Assembly: GCF_038024875.1 (NCBI RefSeq)
Contig: NZ_CP136136.1
Span: 496,001 to 560,000 of the forward strand
DNA length: 64,000 nt
Origin: Gordonia rubripertincta
GTDB taxonomy: Bacteria; Actinomycetota; Actinomycetes; Mycobacteriales; Mycobacteriaceae
Direction: 5' to 3'
Both the position numbers and the translations under genes were made by a program. The stretch's first letter is position 1. Each line of letters begins with the position of its first letter. This document shows, piece by piece, positions 36,344 to 45,549 of this stretch. The notes beneath the pieces were generated by a model that saw only the letters and a program-made list of their open reading frames with translations, searched no databases and was not told where the DNA came from.

Positions 36344-37746
36344 GGACGATCTCCCAACATCGTGAAGCCGGCGGCCGCCTCATAGGCCGCCGCGACCCGT
36401 AGCACGGTCGTATCCTGATGTCGCGCAGCGACGAACTGCGCACCCGTCGGCAGACCGTCGACGAATCCGCTGGGCACCGTGATCGCCGGCTGCCCCGTGA
36501 GGTTGAACGGATAGCTGTAGGGCGTCCACGACGTCCAGTCCGGCGACGCCGATCCCTCGGGAACGGTGCGTCCCGCCTCGAAGGCGACCGTGGGCATCGA
36601 GGGCGTGACGAGCAGGTCGAACTCCTCGTGGAAGAGACCCATCGTGGTGCCCATCTCCATGCGCAGCGCGTTCGCGCTCACGAAATCGCCTGCGGTGAAG
36701 TCCCGATGTCTGTCGAGCGCCTCGAGAAGCAGCGGATCGACCTTCTTCTCCGCCCCCGGTCCGAGTCCTCGCACCACCACGTCGGCTCCGGCGAACCAGA
36801 TGATGTGGTATGCCCACGCCGGGTCATCCCAACCGAGGTCCACCTTCTCCACCGTCGCCCCGAGCTGTTCGAGCACCGACACGACGCGATCCGTATTCGC
36901 CTGCACTCCAGGATCGTTCGATCCGAAGCCGAGGTCGGAGCTGTACCCGATCCGGAGATCGGAGAGATCCCGGACATCGGCGATCGCGGCGGCAGCACTC
37001 TCGTCCGGGGTCGCCAACGCCGCCCAGTCCCGCGGATCGTGCCCGCTGAGAACGTCGAGGAGCAGCGCGCAGTCGCCGACCGTCCTGGTCATCGGTCCGA
37101 CGTGCGCGACCGGGGCGAACGGGCTCGGCGGATACATCGGCACCCGGCCGAGCGTCGCCTTGAACCCGACGACCCCGCAGTACGCGGCCGGTATCCGGAT
37201 CGATCCACCGCCGTCGGTTCCCACCGACAGCGGACCGAGTCCGACCGCGAGTGCCGCGGCCGAACCACCGCTCGACCCACCGGACGTCCGCAGCGTGTTC
37301 CACGGGTTGCGGGTGACGCCGGTGCGCGGGCTGTCGGTGACGCCCTTCCACCCGAACTCCGGCGTGGTGACCTTGCCCAGCATCACCGCGCCGGCCTCGC
37401 GGAGTCGCGCGACCGCAGGGGCGTCGGTATCCCAGGCCATCTGGTCCGGCTCAATCATCAGCGAGCCGCGCAGCGTCGGCCAGCCACGGGTGAGCAGCAG
37501 ATCCTTGATACTGACCGGCACCCCGTCGAGCGGCCCCAGCGGCGCGCCCGCCCGGAAACGCTCGGTGGAGTCCCGGGCGGCGGCGAGCGTCGTGTCCGGG
37601 TCGACGAGGCAGAATGGGTTGACGGACGGGTTGACCCGGTCGACGAGGTCGAGCAATTCGACGGCCACCGCCTCTGGCGTCAGCTCACCGGTCCGGTAGG
37701 CGTCGGCCAGTTCGATCGCGCTGAGCCAGCGGGCCGTTTCCGACAT
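36340..37746 (-). CDS. amidase-signature family hydrolase
   Basis: 468 residues. Hydrolyses a C-N amide bond using a Ser-cisSer-Lys triad: Lys in GVPVSIKDLLL, cis-Ser in TSGGSSGGSAAALA and nucleophile Ser in GTDGGGSIRIPAAYCGVVGFK. Length and domain order match bacterial amidases; the substrate is not evident. ATG 37746 with GAGGGG upstream is chosen over ATG 37758. First gene of the minus-strand operon (amidase, DUF3830, GntR, possibly the transporter). The palindrome at 37770-37791 is 24 bp upstream. Confidence 0.9.
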   Translation of the reverse strand: MSETARWLSAIELADAYRTGELTPEAVAVELLDLVDRVNPSVNPFCLVDPDTTLAAARDSTERFRAGAPLGPLDGVPVSIKDLLLTRGWPTLRGSLMIEPDQMAWDTDAPAVARLREAGAVMLGKVTTPEFGWKGVTDSPRTGVTRNPWNTLRTSGGSSGGSAAALAVGLGPLSVGTDGGGSIRIPAAYCGVVGFKATLGRVPMYPPSPFAPVAHVGPMTRTVGDCALLLDVLSGHDPRDWAALATPDESAAAAIADVRDLSDLRIGYSSDLGFGSNDPGVQANTDRVVSVLEQLGATVEKVDLGWDDPAWAYHIIWFAGADVVVRGLGPGAEKKVDPLLLEALDRHRDFTAGDFVSANALRMEMGTTMGLFHEEFDLLVTPSMPTVAFEAGRTVPEGSASPDWTSWTPYSYPFNLTGQPAITVPSGFVDGLPTGAQFVAARHQDTTVLRVAAAYEAAAGFTMLGDRP

Positions 37747-37769
37747 GCGCCCCCTCATCTGTCGCACTT

Positions 37770-37791
37770 GGTAGATTGTTGACAATCTACC
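37770..37791. promoter_or_regulatory. GntR-type operator site 2, long palindrome
   Basis: A perfect inverted repeat with 10-bp arms, GGTAGATTGT and ACAATCTACC, around a central TG, in the 59-bp gap between the divergent amidase and racemase-family genes. Each arm contains TAGATT, a possible -10 hexamer for each direction, so one bound dimer could silence both genes. It shares ATTGT-NN-ACAAT with the sites at 23788 and 48885 and is the best of the three. Confidence 0.75.
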
Positions 37792-37805
37792 TTGGAGGTG
37801 TGCGG

Positions 37806-38531
37806 GTGACAACCACCGTCGCGATGCTCTATCCCGGTCATGCTGCCGAAGACGACTACGAACTCATCGAGTCCGCACTCGTGGCCTCGGGCGCCGCGGT
37901 CCGGCTGCCGGTGACCATCACCGAGATCGATTCCGACGACCACACCGTCGACGCCATGGCCGCGGCCGGCGAGCAGCACCGCCTCGCCGAGGGGCTGCGA
38001 CGAGCCCAGGCCGACGAGCCGGTATCGGTGATGTGGGCCTGTACCTCGGGGAGCTTCGTCCACGGCCTCGACGGCGCCCGTCGCCAGGTCGCCGACATCG
38101 CCACACTGGCCGACCGCCCCGTCTCGTCGACCTCGTTGGCCTTCGTCGAGGCATGTCACCATCTCGGACTGGCCCGGGTGGCGATCGCCGCGACGTACCC
38201 CGATCCCCTGGCCTCGCGGTTCATCGGCTTCCTCGGCGACGGCGGCATCGAGGTGGTCGCGCTGCGCGCCAACGACATCGAGACCGCCTCCGAGGCCGGG
38301 TTCCTCGACGGGGACGGCCTCTTCGACATGATCGCGGCCGCCGACCATCCCGACGCGGAGGCGATCCTGATCCCCGACACCGCCCTGCACACCGCGAGGT
38401 GGATCACCGGACTCGAGGAGAAGTTCGCGAAGCCCGTGCTGACCGCCAATCAGGTCACCGCGTGGCAGGGCCTGCGTCTCGCCGGGATCTCCGCGGTCAT
38501 ACCGGAATTGGGCACTCTGTTCACTCGCTGA
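37806..38531 (+). CDS. Asp/Glu racemase / maleate isomerase superfamily protein
   Basis: 241 residues from GTG 37806, with TTGGAGG 7 nt upstream. The first catalytic cysteine is present (WACTSGSFVHG, Cys79). The second, which in maleate isomerases sits in a SCTNL motif, is replaced by Asp191 in LIPDTALHTARW. Asp/Glu racemases and maleate isomerases need two cysteines, while arylmalonate decarboxylases work with one. This protein may therefore be a decarboxylase, an isomerase of altered chemistry, or inactive. EutA of ectoine-utilisation clusters belongs to this superfamily. Divergent from the amidase and probably under the same operator. Confidence 0.83.
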   Translation: MTTTVAMLYPGHAAEDDYELIESALVASGAAVRLPVTITEIDSDDHTVDAMAAAGEQHRLAEGLRRAQADEPVSVMWACTSGSFVHGLDGARRQVADIATLADRPVSSTSLAFVEACHHLGLARVAIAATYPDPLASRFIGFLGDGGIEVVALRANDIETASEAGFLDGDGLFDMIAAADHPDAEAILIPDTALHTARWITGLEEKFAKPVLTANQVTAWQGLRLAGISAVIPELGTLFTR

Positions 38532-38534
38532 CGG

Positions 38535-39470
38535 TCAGTCGACGACCGCTTTGGCCACCGTGATGCAGGTGGTGATCCACTCGCGATCGTCGGCGGTGAG
38601 CACACGCGACGCCCTCTCCGCATCCTGGATCGCCCAGTGCGCGTTGAGGATCATGCGGACGGTGACCCAGTCCCGCGCCCGGTCCGGGTCGAGGCCCGCG
38701 GCGTCGACGATCGTGTAGAAGCGCGACCGGATCACCCACCGCGGGTCGCCGTGCCGGCGATCGAGCAGGTTCCACAGCATCGGCGCGGGTTCGTAATGCG
38801 GGTCCCCCGACATCGGCTTGGGGTCGATCGCCAGCCAGCGCCGGTCGCCGGAGGGTGCGGCGAGCACGTTCTCGTGGTGGAGGTCGCCGTGTACGACGGC
38901 GCCGACCGTCGCCGCGTCGGAGAGGAAGTCCCGGCCGAGCGAGAGAGCCTGTTCCACAAACCTTCTCGGCACCGGTGCATCCCGGGGCATGGTTTCCAGA
39001 CCCGCGAGCCACCGCTCGAGGTGGGCCGTGAGCAGTGACATCCGGCCGGGAGCAGGTATGTGCAGTGCGCCGTACAGGTCAGCCACCACCTGGCACGCCG
39101 CGTCGTCGTCGACCGAGGTGAGGTCGGTCCGGTCCAGCCGCTCCAGGAGCAGGGCGCGTCGCCGAGGGTCGGCGCGCAGCATCCGCACCGCACCACGACC
39201 GGCCCAGTGCTGCAGCCCGAGTGCTTCCTGGGCGCCTTCGTCGTCACCGTCGAAGGCGACCTTCAGGACCGCACGCCGGCCGTCGTGACCGACCACCGGA
39301 ATGACCAATGACTCGAAACCGTGCCACAGTTCGTGCCCGTCGCGACGGAGTTCCCAGTCGACGAGAAGCCCCGACGCGGTTGCAGGCAGCCGGCGAAGCC
39401 AGTCCTGCCAGGCGGGCCCAAGGGTGGACTGCTCTGCCAGACCCGAAGGGATGTCCGCTGGGCCGATCAT
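38535..39470 (-). CDS. aminoglycoside/hydroxyurea resistance kinase family protein (APH(6)-like)
   Basis: 311 residues. Small-molecule kinase of the streptomycin 6-kinase / hydroxyurea-resistance family. The Brenner motif VVHGDLHHENVLAAPSG carries the catalytic Asp, and LAIDPKPMSGDPHYEPAPMLWNLLDR has the metal-binding Asp and the family's typical ending. ATG 39470 overlaps the kdpE stop codon (ATGA), so this gene is likely the last cistron of the kdp operon. A contribution to antibiotic resistance cannot be read from sequence; many chromosomal members have no known substrate. Confidence 0.83.
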   Translation of the reverse strand: MIGPADIPSGLAEQSTLGPAWQDWLRRLPATASGLLVDWELRRDGHELWHGFESLVIPVVGHDGRRAVLKVAFDGDDEGAQEALGLQHWAGRGAVRMLRADPRRRALLLERLDRTDLTSVDDDAACQVVADLYGALHIPAPGRMSLLTAHLERWLAGLETMPRDAPVPRRFVEQALSLGRDFLSDAATVGAVVHGDLHHENVLAAPSGDRRWLAIDPKPMSGDPHYEPAPMLWNLLDRRHGDPRWVIRSRFYTIVDAAGLDPDRARDWVTVRMILNAHWAIQDAERASRVLTADDREWITTCITVAKAVVD

Positions 39471-40165
39471 GCACGCACGAATCGGTAGCCCATCCCCGCC
39501 TCCGTGATCAGGTGACGCGGGTGTGCCGGATCTTCTTCGAGTTTCCGTCGGAGACTCGCCAGGTAGACGCGAAGATAGTTGCTCTGCCCCAGATACCCGG
39601 GACCCCACACCGAGTTCAGGATGTCGCTCTGGGACACCAGCTTTCCTTCGTGCCGTACCAACATCTCCAGGATTCCCCACTCCGTCGGGGTCAGATGGAC
39701 CGGCTCCTGCGCACGCGTCACCTGTTTCGCGGCGAGGTCGACGACGAACGCCCCGGCGTCCACCACCGGCGACTCTGTCGTCACCCCCGACGCCGCGCCG
39801 CGACGGAGCGCGGCGCGAAGCCGGGCCAGGAACTCCTCCATCCCGAAGGGTTTGGTGACGTAGTCATCGGCCCCGGAATCCAGCGCCACCACCTTGTCCG
39901 CCGCGTCGGTCCGCGCCGAGAGCACGATGACCGGAACGGTCGTCCATCCGCGCAAACCCTCGAGGACCGTCAACCCGTCGATGTCGGGAAGCCCGAGGTC
40001 CAGTACGACGACGTCCGGGTTGAACCGCGCGGCCGCCGACAGGGCCGCCGTCCCCGTCGCCGCCGTCGAGACCGCGAAACCGCGCGCATTCAGATTGATC
40101 CGCAACGCTCGCAGCAGTTGGGGCTCATCGTCGACCACGAGGACGCGGCTCTTGTCGGCGTTCAC
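39467..40165 (-). CDS. kdpE: KdpE response regulator
   Basis: 232 residues, OmpR/PhoB type. Receiver domain 1-120: RVLVVDDEPQLL acidic pair, phosphoacceptor Asp in DVVVLDLGLPDIDGL, Thr/Ser in VIVLSARTD and Lys in DYVTKPFGMEE. Winged helix from about 135: HLTPTEWGILEMLVRHEGKLVSQSDIL and SNYLRVYLASLRRKLEEDP. It receives phosphate from KdpD and activates kdpFABC under K+ limitation. It overlaps kdpD by 4 bp and the downstream kinase gene by ATGA. Likely DNA targets are the repeats at 47646-47686. Confidence 0.96.
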   Translation of the reverse strand: MNADKSRVLVVDDEPQLLRALRINLNARGFAVSTAATGTAALSAAARFNPDVVVLDLGLPDIDGLTVLEGLRGWTTVPVIVLSARTDAADKVVALDSGADDYVTKPFGMEEFLARLRAALRRGAASGVTTESPVVDAGAFVVDLAAKQVTRAQEPVHLTPTEWGILEMLVRHEGKLVSQSDILNSVWGPGYLGQSNYLRVYLASLRRKLEEDPAHPRHLITEAGMGYRFVRA

Positions 40166-42747
40166 CGTATCCCCTCCTCCGGCCCGGAAATGTCCGCCAC
40201 GGTAGGCAGATTCACAATCATCGTGGCACCGCCCCCGGGTGTGTCGGCGGTCGACAGTTCTCCTCCGATCGCCGTGATGAATCCGTTCGCCACGGACAAC
40301 CCCAACCCCACCCCCGACGACGCCCCCGCGGTGTCGCCGCCCTGGTGAAAAGCCGCGAACACCTGCTCGCGGTCGGTGGCGGGCAGCCCCGGCCCGTGGT
40401 CGACGACGCGGATCACACAGCGCGGCGGGTCGTCACCGGTTCCGCTGACGGTGATCTCGACGTCGGGCCCGCCATGCCGGTGGGCGTTGTCGATGAGATT
40501 TGCCAGGGCACGTTCCAGCAGACCCGGGTCGGTGTAGGCCCAGGCCTGGCCGAGGTCGATGGTCAGGACGAGGTCCGGGTTGAGCCGTTGCACCCCGGCC
40601 GCGGCGCGGTGCACGACCTCGGGCAGGAACGTGTGCTGCATCTGGGGGCGTACGGCGCCTGCGGCGAGACGGGAGGAGTCGAGCAGATTGCCGACGAGTC
40701 CCGCCAGGTGGTCCACCGACTCGTCCACCGTCGCCAGCAGTTCCGCGGTGTCGTCGGGACTGAAGGTGACGTCATCGCTGCGCAGACTGGACACCGCGGC
40801 CTTGGCCGCCGCGAGCGGGGTGCGGAGGTCGTGGCCAACCGCGGACAGCAACGCACGCCTGAGTTCATCGGTTCGGGCCAGGGCCTCGGCGGATGCCGCC
40901 TCGACCTCCAGCGCGTGCCGCTCGACCGCACCTGCCGCCTGCCCGGCGACCGCGGCCAGCACCCGCCGGTCCCGCGCACCGAGTTTCGGCCCGCGAAGCA
41001 GCAGCTCGAACTGTTCACCCGGTACCGAACACGTCGTGTCCGCCTCGTCCGGACCGTTCAGCGGGCGGTCGCCGACCCAGGCCTCAACTGTCCGAGAGGT
41101 TTTCGATGTACGACGGACCAGGGCGACGGCCGACTGGTCATAGGTCTCTCGTAGCCGTTCCAACAGACCGGGGACATCGGCGCCGCCGAGCACGACGCTG
41201 GAGAACATCGCGAGCAGTTCCGCCTCGCGCGTGGCGTCCTGCGCCTGGGCGCGCCGCACGGTCGCCGAATCGACCAGCGCGGCCACGGCGGTCGCGATCA
41301 GCAGCATCACCAGGATGGTGATCAGGTTGTCCGGTTGATCGATGGTGAAGGTGAACCGGGGATCGGTGAAGAAGTAGTTCAACAGCAGCCCGGAGACCAC
41401 CGCCGACAACGCCGCGGGCGCGATACCTCCGAGCATCGACACCGCGAGAACTGACACGAAGAACAGCGCCGACTGGCTGGTGAACCCGAGCCAGGGATCG
41501 AGCAGCCGCAGCACACCGGTCGCCGCCACCGGCACGAGCACCGCGAGGATCCAGCTCAACGGTCGATGGAACCTGGTGTCGCGGATGTCGAGCCGATGTC
41601 GGCGGGGTGTCTCCTCGTGTGTGACCATGTGCACATCGATGCGTCCGCTGCCGCTCACGACCGTCGCCCCGACACCCTCGTCGAAGATCCGTTGCCAACG
41701 CGGTCGGCGGGAGGTACCCAGTACCAATTGTGTTGCATTGACCCCACGTGCGAACTCCAGCAGGGTGGCCGGGATGTCGTCGCCGACCACCGTGTGGATC
41801 CGCGCGCCGAACCCGGCGGCGAGTTCTCTGAGTGCGGTGAGATCTACGCCGTGATCACTCAGGCCGTCTCCCCGGACCACATGCACGGCCAGCAATTCCG
41901 CGCTCGATCGCGACGCGATACGACTCGCACGACGCAGCAGGGTGGGCGACTCCGGCCCGCCGGTGATCGCCACCACGACTCGTTCTCGGGCTTCCCAGGT
42001 GTCGGTGATCGAGTGTGCCGCACGATAATCGGCGAGTTTGTCGTCGACCTGGTCGGCCAGCCACAGCAACGTCAGCTCGCGCAGCGCGGTGAGATTTCCC
42101 TGGCGGAAGTAGTTGCCCAGGGCCCCGTCGACCCGGCTGCTCGGGTAGACCTTGCCCGCGGACAGGCGCTGCCGTAGCGCCTGCGGGTCGATGTCGACGA
42201 GCTCGATCTGGTCGGCGCCGCGAACGACGTCGTCGGGCACCGTCTCCCTCTGCACGGCGCCGGTGATCTGGGCGATGACGTCGTTCAGGCTGGCGAGGTG
42301 CTGAATGTTGACGGTCGAGCAGACGTCGATGCCGGCGTCGCGGATCTCCTCGATGTCCTGCCAACGCTTGGCATTTCGAGATCCCGGGGTGTTGGTGTGG
42401 GCGAGTTCGTCCACCAGCGCCACCTGCGGATGGCGCGCCAGGACCGCGTCGAGGTCCATCTCGTCGAATGTCGACCCCCGATACGGGCGGGCGATCCTGG
42501 GGATCACCTCCAGGCCCTCCACGAGGGCCGCAGTCGCCGGCCGCCCATGCGATTCGACGACCGCGATCACCACGTCGGCACCTTCGTCCCGAAGGTTCCG
42601 GGCCTGCGCGAGCATCTCGTAGGTCTTCCCGACACCGGGCGCGCATCCGAGGAAGACCTGCAGTTTGCCTCGCCCGTCCGAGCGCCTGTGCGACGCCGCC
42701 TGCGGTGTCGTGACCGGCGTCGTCCCCGGTCCCGCCGCTGAGGTCAT
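40162..42747 (-). CDS. kdpD: KdpD potassium-sensing histidine kinase
   Basis: 861 residues with the standard KdpD order. Cytosolic KdpD domain 25-230 with Walker A GCAPGVGKT and VDELAHTNTPGSRN; universal-stress-like domain 250-370; four membrane helices about 395-500 (LSWILAVLVPVAATGVL and following); GAF-like region about 520-640; HisKA with phosphoacceptor His in LLSAVGHDLRTPLAAAKAAV near 665; and an HATPase with NLIDNAHRHGG and GVGLGLSVANGF. It phosphorylates KdpE when K+ or turgor is low. It lies 19 bp downstream of kdpC. Confidence 0.96.
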   Translation of the reverse strand: MTSAAGPGTTPVTTPQAASHRRSDGRGKLQVFLGCAPGVGKTYEMLAQARNLRDEGADVVIAVVESHGRPATAALVEGLEVIPRIARPYRGSTFDEMDLDAVLARHPQVALVDELAHTNTPGSRNAKRWQDIEEIRDAGIDVCSTVNIQHLASLNDVIAQITGAVQRETVPDDVVRGADQIELVDIDPQALRQRLSAGKVYPSSRVDGALGNYFRQGNLTALRELTLLWLADQVDDKLADYRAAHSITDTWEARERVVVAITGGPESPTLLRRASRIASRSSAELLAVHVVRGDGLSDHGVDLTALRELAAGFGARIHTVVGDDIPATLLEFARGVNATQLVLGTSRRPRWQRIFDEGVGATVVSGSGRIDVHMVTHEETPRRHRLDIRDTRFHRPLSWILAVLVPVAATGVLRLLDPWLGFTSQSALFFVSVLAVSMLGGIAPAALSAVVSGLLLNYFFTDPRFTFTIDQPDNLITILVMLLIATAVAALVDSATVRRAQAQDATREAELLAMFSSVVLGGADVPGLLERLRETYDQSAVALVRRTSKTSRTVEAWVGDRPLNGPDEADTTCSVPGEQFELLLRGPKLGARDRRVLAAVAGQAAGAVERHALEVEAASAEALARTDELRRALLSAVGHDLRTPLAAAKAAVSSLRSDDVTFSPDDTAELLATVDESVDHLAGLVGNLLDSSRLAAGAVRPQMQHTFLPEVVHRAAAGVQRLNPDLVLTIDLGQAWAYTDPGLLERALANLIDNAHRHGGPDVEITVSGTGDDPPRCVIRVVDHGPGLPATDREQVFAAFHQGGDTAGASSGVGLGLSVANGFITAIGGELSTADTPGGGATMIVNLPTVADISGPEEGIR

Positions 42748-42766
42748 CCGCCGATTCTATCGCCGG

Positions 42767-43411
42767 TCAACGGGTGTGACACGTGGCCGGCCCATGACCG
42801 AGCGCCACGTTCACCGACGGGACGTCGACACTGGGCTCTCCGAGGAACCCCCACTGTCTGCCCTGTGTGTGGGCGGCGATCAGCGAGCGGATCGCCTCCG
42901 GCGAGCGGCGATTCTCGCGCGCCAGTCGCGGCACCTGCAGTTCGGCGTATGCCGGACTGATGTGGGGATCGAGCCCTGACCCCGATCCGGTGACGGCGTC
43001 AGCCGGAACCGCCTGCGGCGCCACGCCCTCCCGAGCGGAGATGAGCGCCCGTCGATCCTCGATGTTGTCGAGGAGGATCACGCTGTTCGGACCTTGATTG
43101 CTCGCCGCCGACGCGGACGGATCGCCGGTGGCCATCGGTGCACCCTCGGCACCGAGGACACGCGCGTGGAGATACGGGTCCGGCCCACCCGCCGGCACCT
43201 GTGGATCGAGTCCGATGAGCGACGAGCCCACCACACATCCGGAGGCGTCGACGAGACGGGAACCCTCGGCACTCGACGAGTCGACCCGCGAGATCGCCCA
43301 CACCCCGGCGGGATAGGCGAATCCGAGGATGAGGGTGAGCCCGAGGAGCATCCCGAGTGCTGCGACGCTTTGCCGGAGAAGGCCGGTAACGATCATCTTC
43401 ATCTCGCTCAC
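42767..43411 (-). CDS. kdpC: KdpC, potassium-transporting ATPase C subunit
   Basis: 214 residues. One N-terminal helix (LLRQSVAALGMLLGLTLILGFAYPAGVWAIS) and an extracytoplasmic domain with GSSLIGLDP, SNQGPNS, AVTGSGSGLDPHISPAYAELQVPRLAREN, the usual KdpC signatures. It stabilises the KdpFABC complex. The start overlaps the kdpB stop by 4 bp. Confidence 0.96.
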   Translation of the reverse strand: MSEMKMIVTGLLRQSVAALGMLLGLTLILGFAYPAGVWAISRVDSSSAEGSRLVDASGCVVGSSLIGLDPQVPAGGPDPYLHARVLGAEGAPMATGDPSASAASNQGPNSVILLDNIEDRRALISAREGVAPQAVPADAVTGSGSGLDPHISPAYAELQVPRLARENRRSPEAIRSLIAAHTQGRQWGFLGEPSVDVPSVNVALGHGPATCHTR

Positions 43412-45549
43412 CCCATCCCGGGAAGGAAACGGACCACGTGGTCTATCAGCCAGATGCCGACGAAGGGGGCGAGCACGCCACCCAGGCCGTATACGAGCAG
43501 ATTGCGCCCGAGCAGCTTCGAGGCCGACGACGGGCGATATCGCACTCCCCGTAACGAGAGTGGGATGAGCGCGACGATGATCAGCGCATTGAAGATCACC
43601 GCCGAGACCATGGCCGACTCCGCAGAGTGCAGACGCATGATGTTGAGAGCGTCGAGTTGCGGGTGGACGACGGTGAACATCGCCGGGAGGATCGCGAAGT
43701 ACTTCGCGAGGTCGTTGGCGAGCGAGAACGTGGTGAGAGCCCCGCGAGTGATGAGCAGTTGCTTCCCGATCGCGACCACTTCGATGAGTTTGGTCGGATC
43801 GGAGTCGAGGTCGACCATGTTGCCGGCCTCCTTGGCCGCCGAGGTCCCCGTGTTCATCGCCAGCCCGACGTCCGCCTGTGCGAGCGCGGGTGCGTCGTTG
43901 GTTCCGTCTCCGGTCATCGCGACGAGGCGTCCGGCCTGCTGCTCGGAACGGATGAGCGCGAGCTTCTCCTCGGGGGTGGCCTCGGCGACGAAGTCGTCGA
44001 CCCCGGCCTCGGCCGCGATGGCCCGGGCGGTGAGCGGGTTGTCGCCGGTGACCATGACCGTGCGGATTCCCATCGAGCGCAGTTGGGCGAATCGCGCGGT
44101 CATCCCCGGCTTCACGACGTCGGTCAGCGCGATCACTCCGAGCACGCGGGCGGGGTGGCCCTCCTGGTGCACCCCGACCAGGAGCGGAGTACCACCATCG
44201 ATGGAGACGCGCTCCACGTCCGCGAGGACCGCCGGTTCCACGCTTCCCGCCGAGTCGGCGACCCAGCGTCCGAGTGCGTCGGCCGCTCCCTTGCGGTACA
44301 CCACCGTCGCCTCGGCGTCATGCAGATCGACGCCGCTCATGCGGGTCTGGGCGGTGAAGGCGACCACCTCGCGGCGAGTCCCGCCGACGGTCGGCGCCTC
44401 CGCGACCGGTTCCACCCCGTACGAGGTCCGGCACAACTCGACGATGCTCCGCCCCTCGGGAGTGTCGTCGGCGAGACTGCACTCCGAGGCCACCCGCGCC
44501 AGTTCGTCGACCGGCACGTGCGGGGCCGGGTGCAGGGCGGTGGCCCGGCGGTTGCCGTAGGTGATGGTCCCCGTCTTGTCCATCAGCAAGGTGTCGATGT
44601 CCCCGGCGGCCTCGACCGCCCGGCCCGACATCGCGAGCACGTTGCGCTGAACGAGCCGATCCATCCCCGCGATGCCGATCGAGCTGAGCAGCGCGCCGAT
44701 GGTGGTCGGGATGAGGCAGACCAGCAGCGCGATCAGTCCGACCGGGTCCGGCGACCGACCCGCGTACTGCTGCATGGGTCCGACCGCCACCACCGCCAGC
44801 AGGAAGATGATCGTCAGGCTCGTCAACAGGATGTCGAGTGCGATCTCGTTGGGCGTCTTCTTGCGGTCCGCACCTTCGACCAGCGCGATCATGCGGTCGA
44901 CGAAGGTCTCGCCCGGTGCCGTCGTGATCTTGACGATGATCCGGTCGGAGAGCACGACGGTGCCGCCGGTGACCGCGGAGCGGTCTCCTCCGGACTCCCG
45001 GACGACTGGAGCCGACTCACCCGTGATCGCCGATTCGTCGACGGTGCCGATGCCGTCGACCACATCCCCGTCGCCGGCGATGACCTCTCCGGCCTCCACC
45101 ACGATGAGGTCGCCGACGCGCAGCGCACCACCGAGCACCTCGTCGATGACGGCCCCGTCTCCCAACCGACCCCCTCGTAACCGACGGGCCACGGTGTCAC
45201 GCTTGATCTTTCGCAGGCTCTCGGCCTGCGCCCGCCCTCTCCCCTCGGCCACGGCCTCGGCGAGCGCGGCGAAGACGACGGTGAACCACAGCCAGGCCGC
45301 GACGGTCCAGCTGAACCAGGACGGGCGCAGGATCGCCAGGGCGGTGGTCACGACAGCGCCGAGGAACACCACGAACATCACCGGGTTACGGGCCTGATCG
45401 CGAGGGTTCAGTTTCCGCAGGGCCAGGGGCATCGACGTCACGAGTGAGCGGAGATCGAAAGCGCCACGGGACACCAGTTCCGGTTCGTGGCGCGCGTCGC
45501 GTTCGGCGCGGGCGGCGCTGCGGTCGGTGTCGATCAGTCGTGTGGTCAC
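43408..45549 (-). CDS. kdpB: KdpB, P-type ATPase subunit of the K+ importer
   Basis: 713 residues. Catalytic subunit that hydrolyses ATP to drive K+ uptake through KdpA. GDVVDGIGTVDESAITGESAPV is the actuator loop (TGES), DTLLMDKTGTITYGNRRA the phosphorylation site, and AMTGDGTNDAPALAQADVGLAMN the hinge with metal-binding Asp. Membrane helices near 45-90, 240-310 and at the C-terminus are present. Start and stop overlap neighbours by 4 bp, as expected for a stoichiometric operon. Confidence 0.97.
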   Translation of the reverse strand: MTTRLIDTDRSAARAERDARHEPELVSRGAFDLRSLVTSMPLALRKLNPRDQARNPVMFVVFLGAVVTTALAILRPSWFSWTVAAWLWFTVVFAALAEAVAEGRGRAQAESLRKIKRDTVARRLRGGRLGDGAVIDEVLGGALRVGDLIVVEAGEVIAGDGDVVDGIGTVDESAITGESAPVVRESGGDRSAVTGGTVVLSDRIIVKITTAPGETFVDRMIALVEGADRKKTPNEIALDILLTSLTIIFLLAVVAVGPMQQYAGRSPDPVGLIALLVCLIPTTIGALLSSIGIAGMDRLVQRNVLAMSGRAVEAAGDIDTLLMDKTGTITYGNRRATALHPAPHVPVDELARVASECSLADDTPEGRSIVELCRTSYGVEPVAEAPTVGGTRREVVAFTAQTRMSGVDLHDAEATVVYRKGAADALGRWVADSAGSVEPAVLADVERVSIDGGTPLLVGVHQEGHPARVLGVIALTDVVKPGMTARFAQLRSMGIRTVMVTGDNPLTARAIAAEAGVDDFVAEATPEEKLALIRSEQQAGRLVAMTGDGTNDAPALAQADVGLAMNTGTSAAKEAGNMVDLDSDPTKLIEVVAIGKQLLITRGALTTFSLANDLAKYFAILPAMFTVVHPQLDALNIMRLHSAESAMVSAVIFNALIIVALIPLSLRGVRYRPSSASKLLGRNLLVYGLGGVLAPFVGIWLIDHVVRFLPGMG

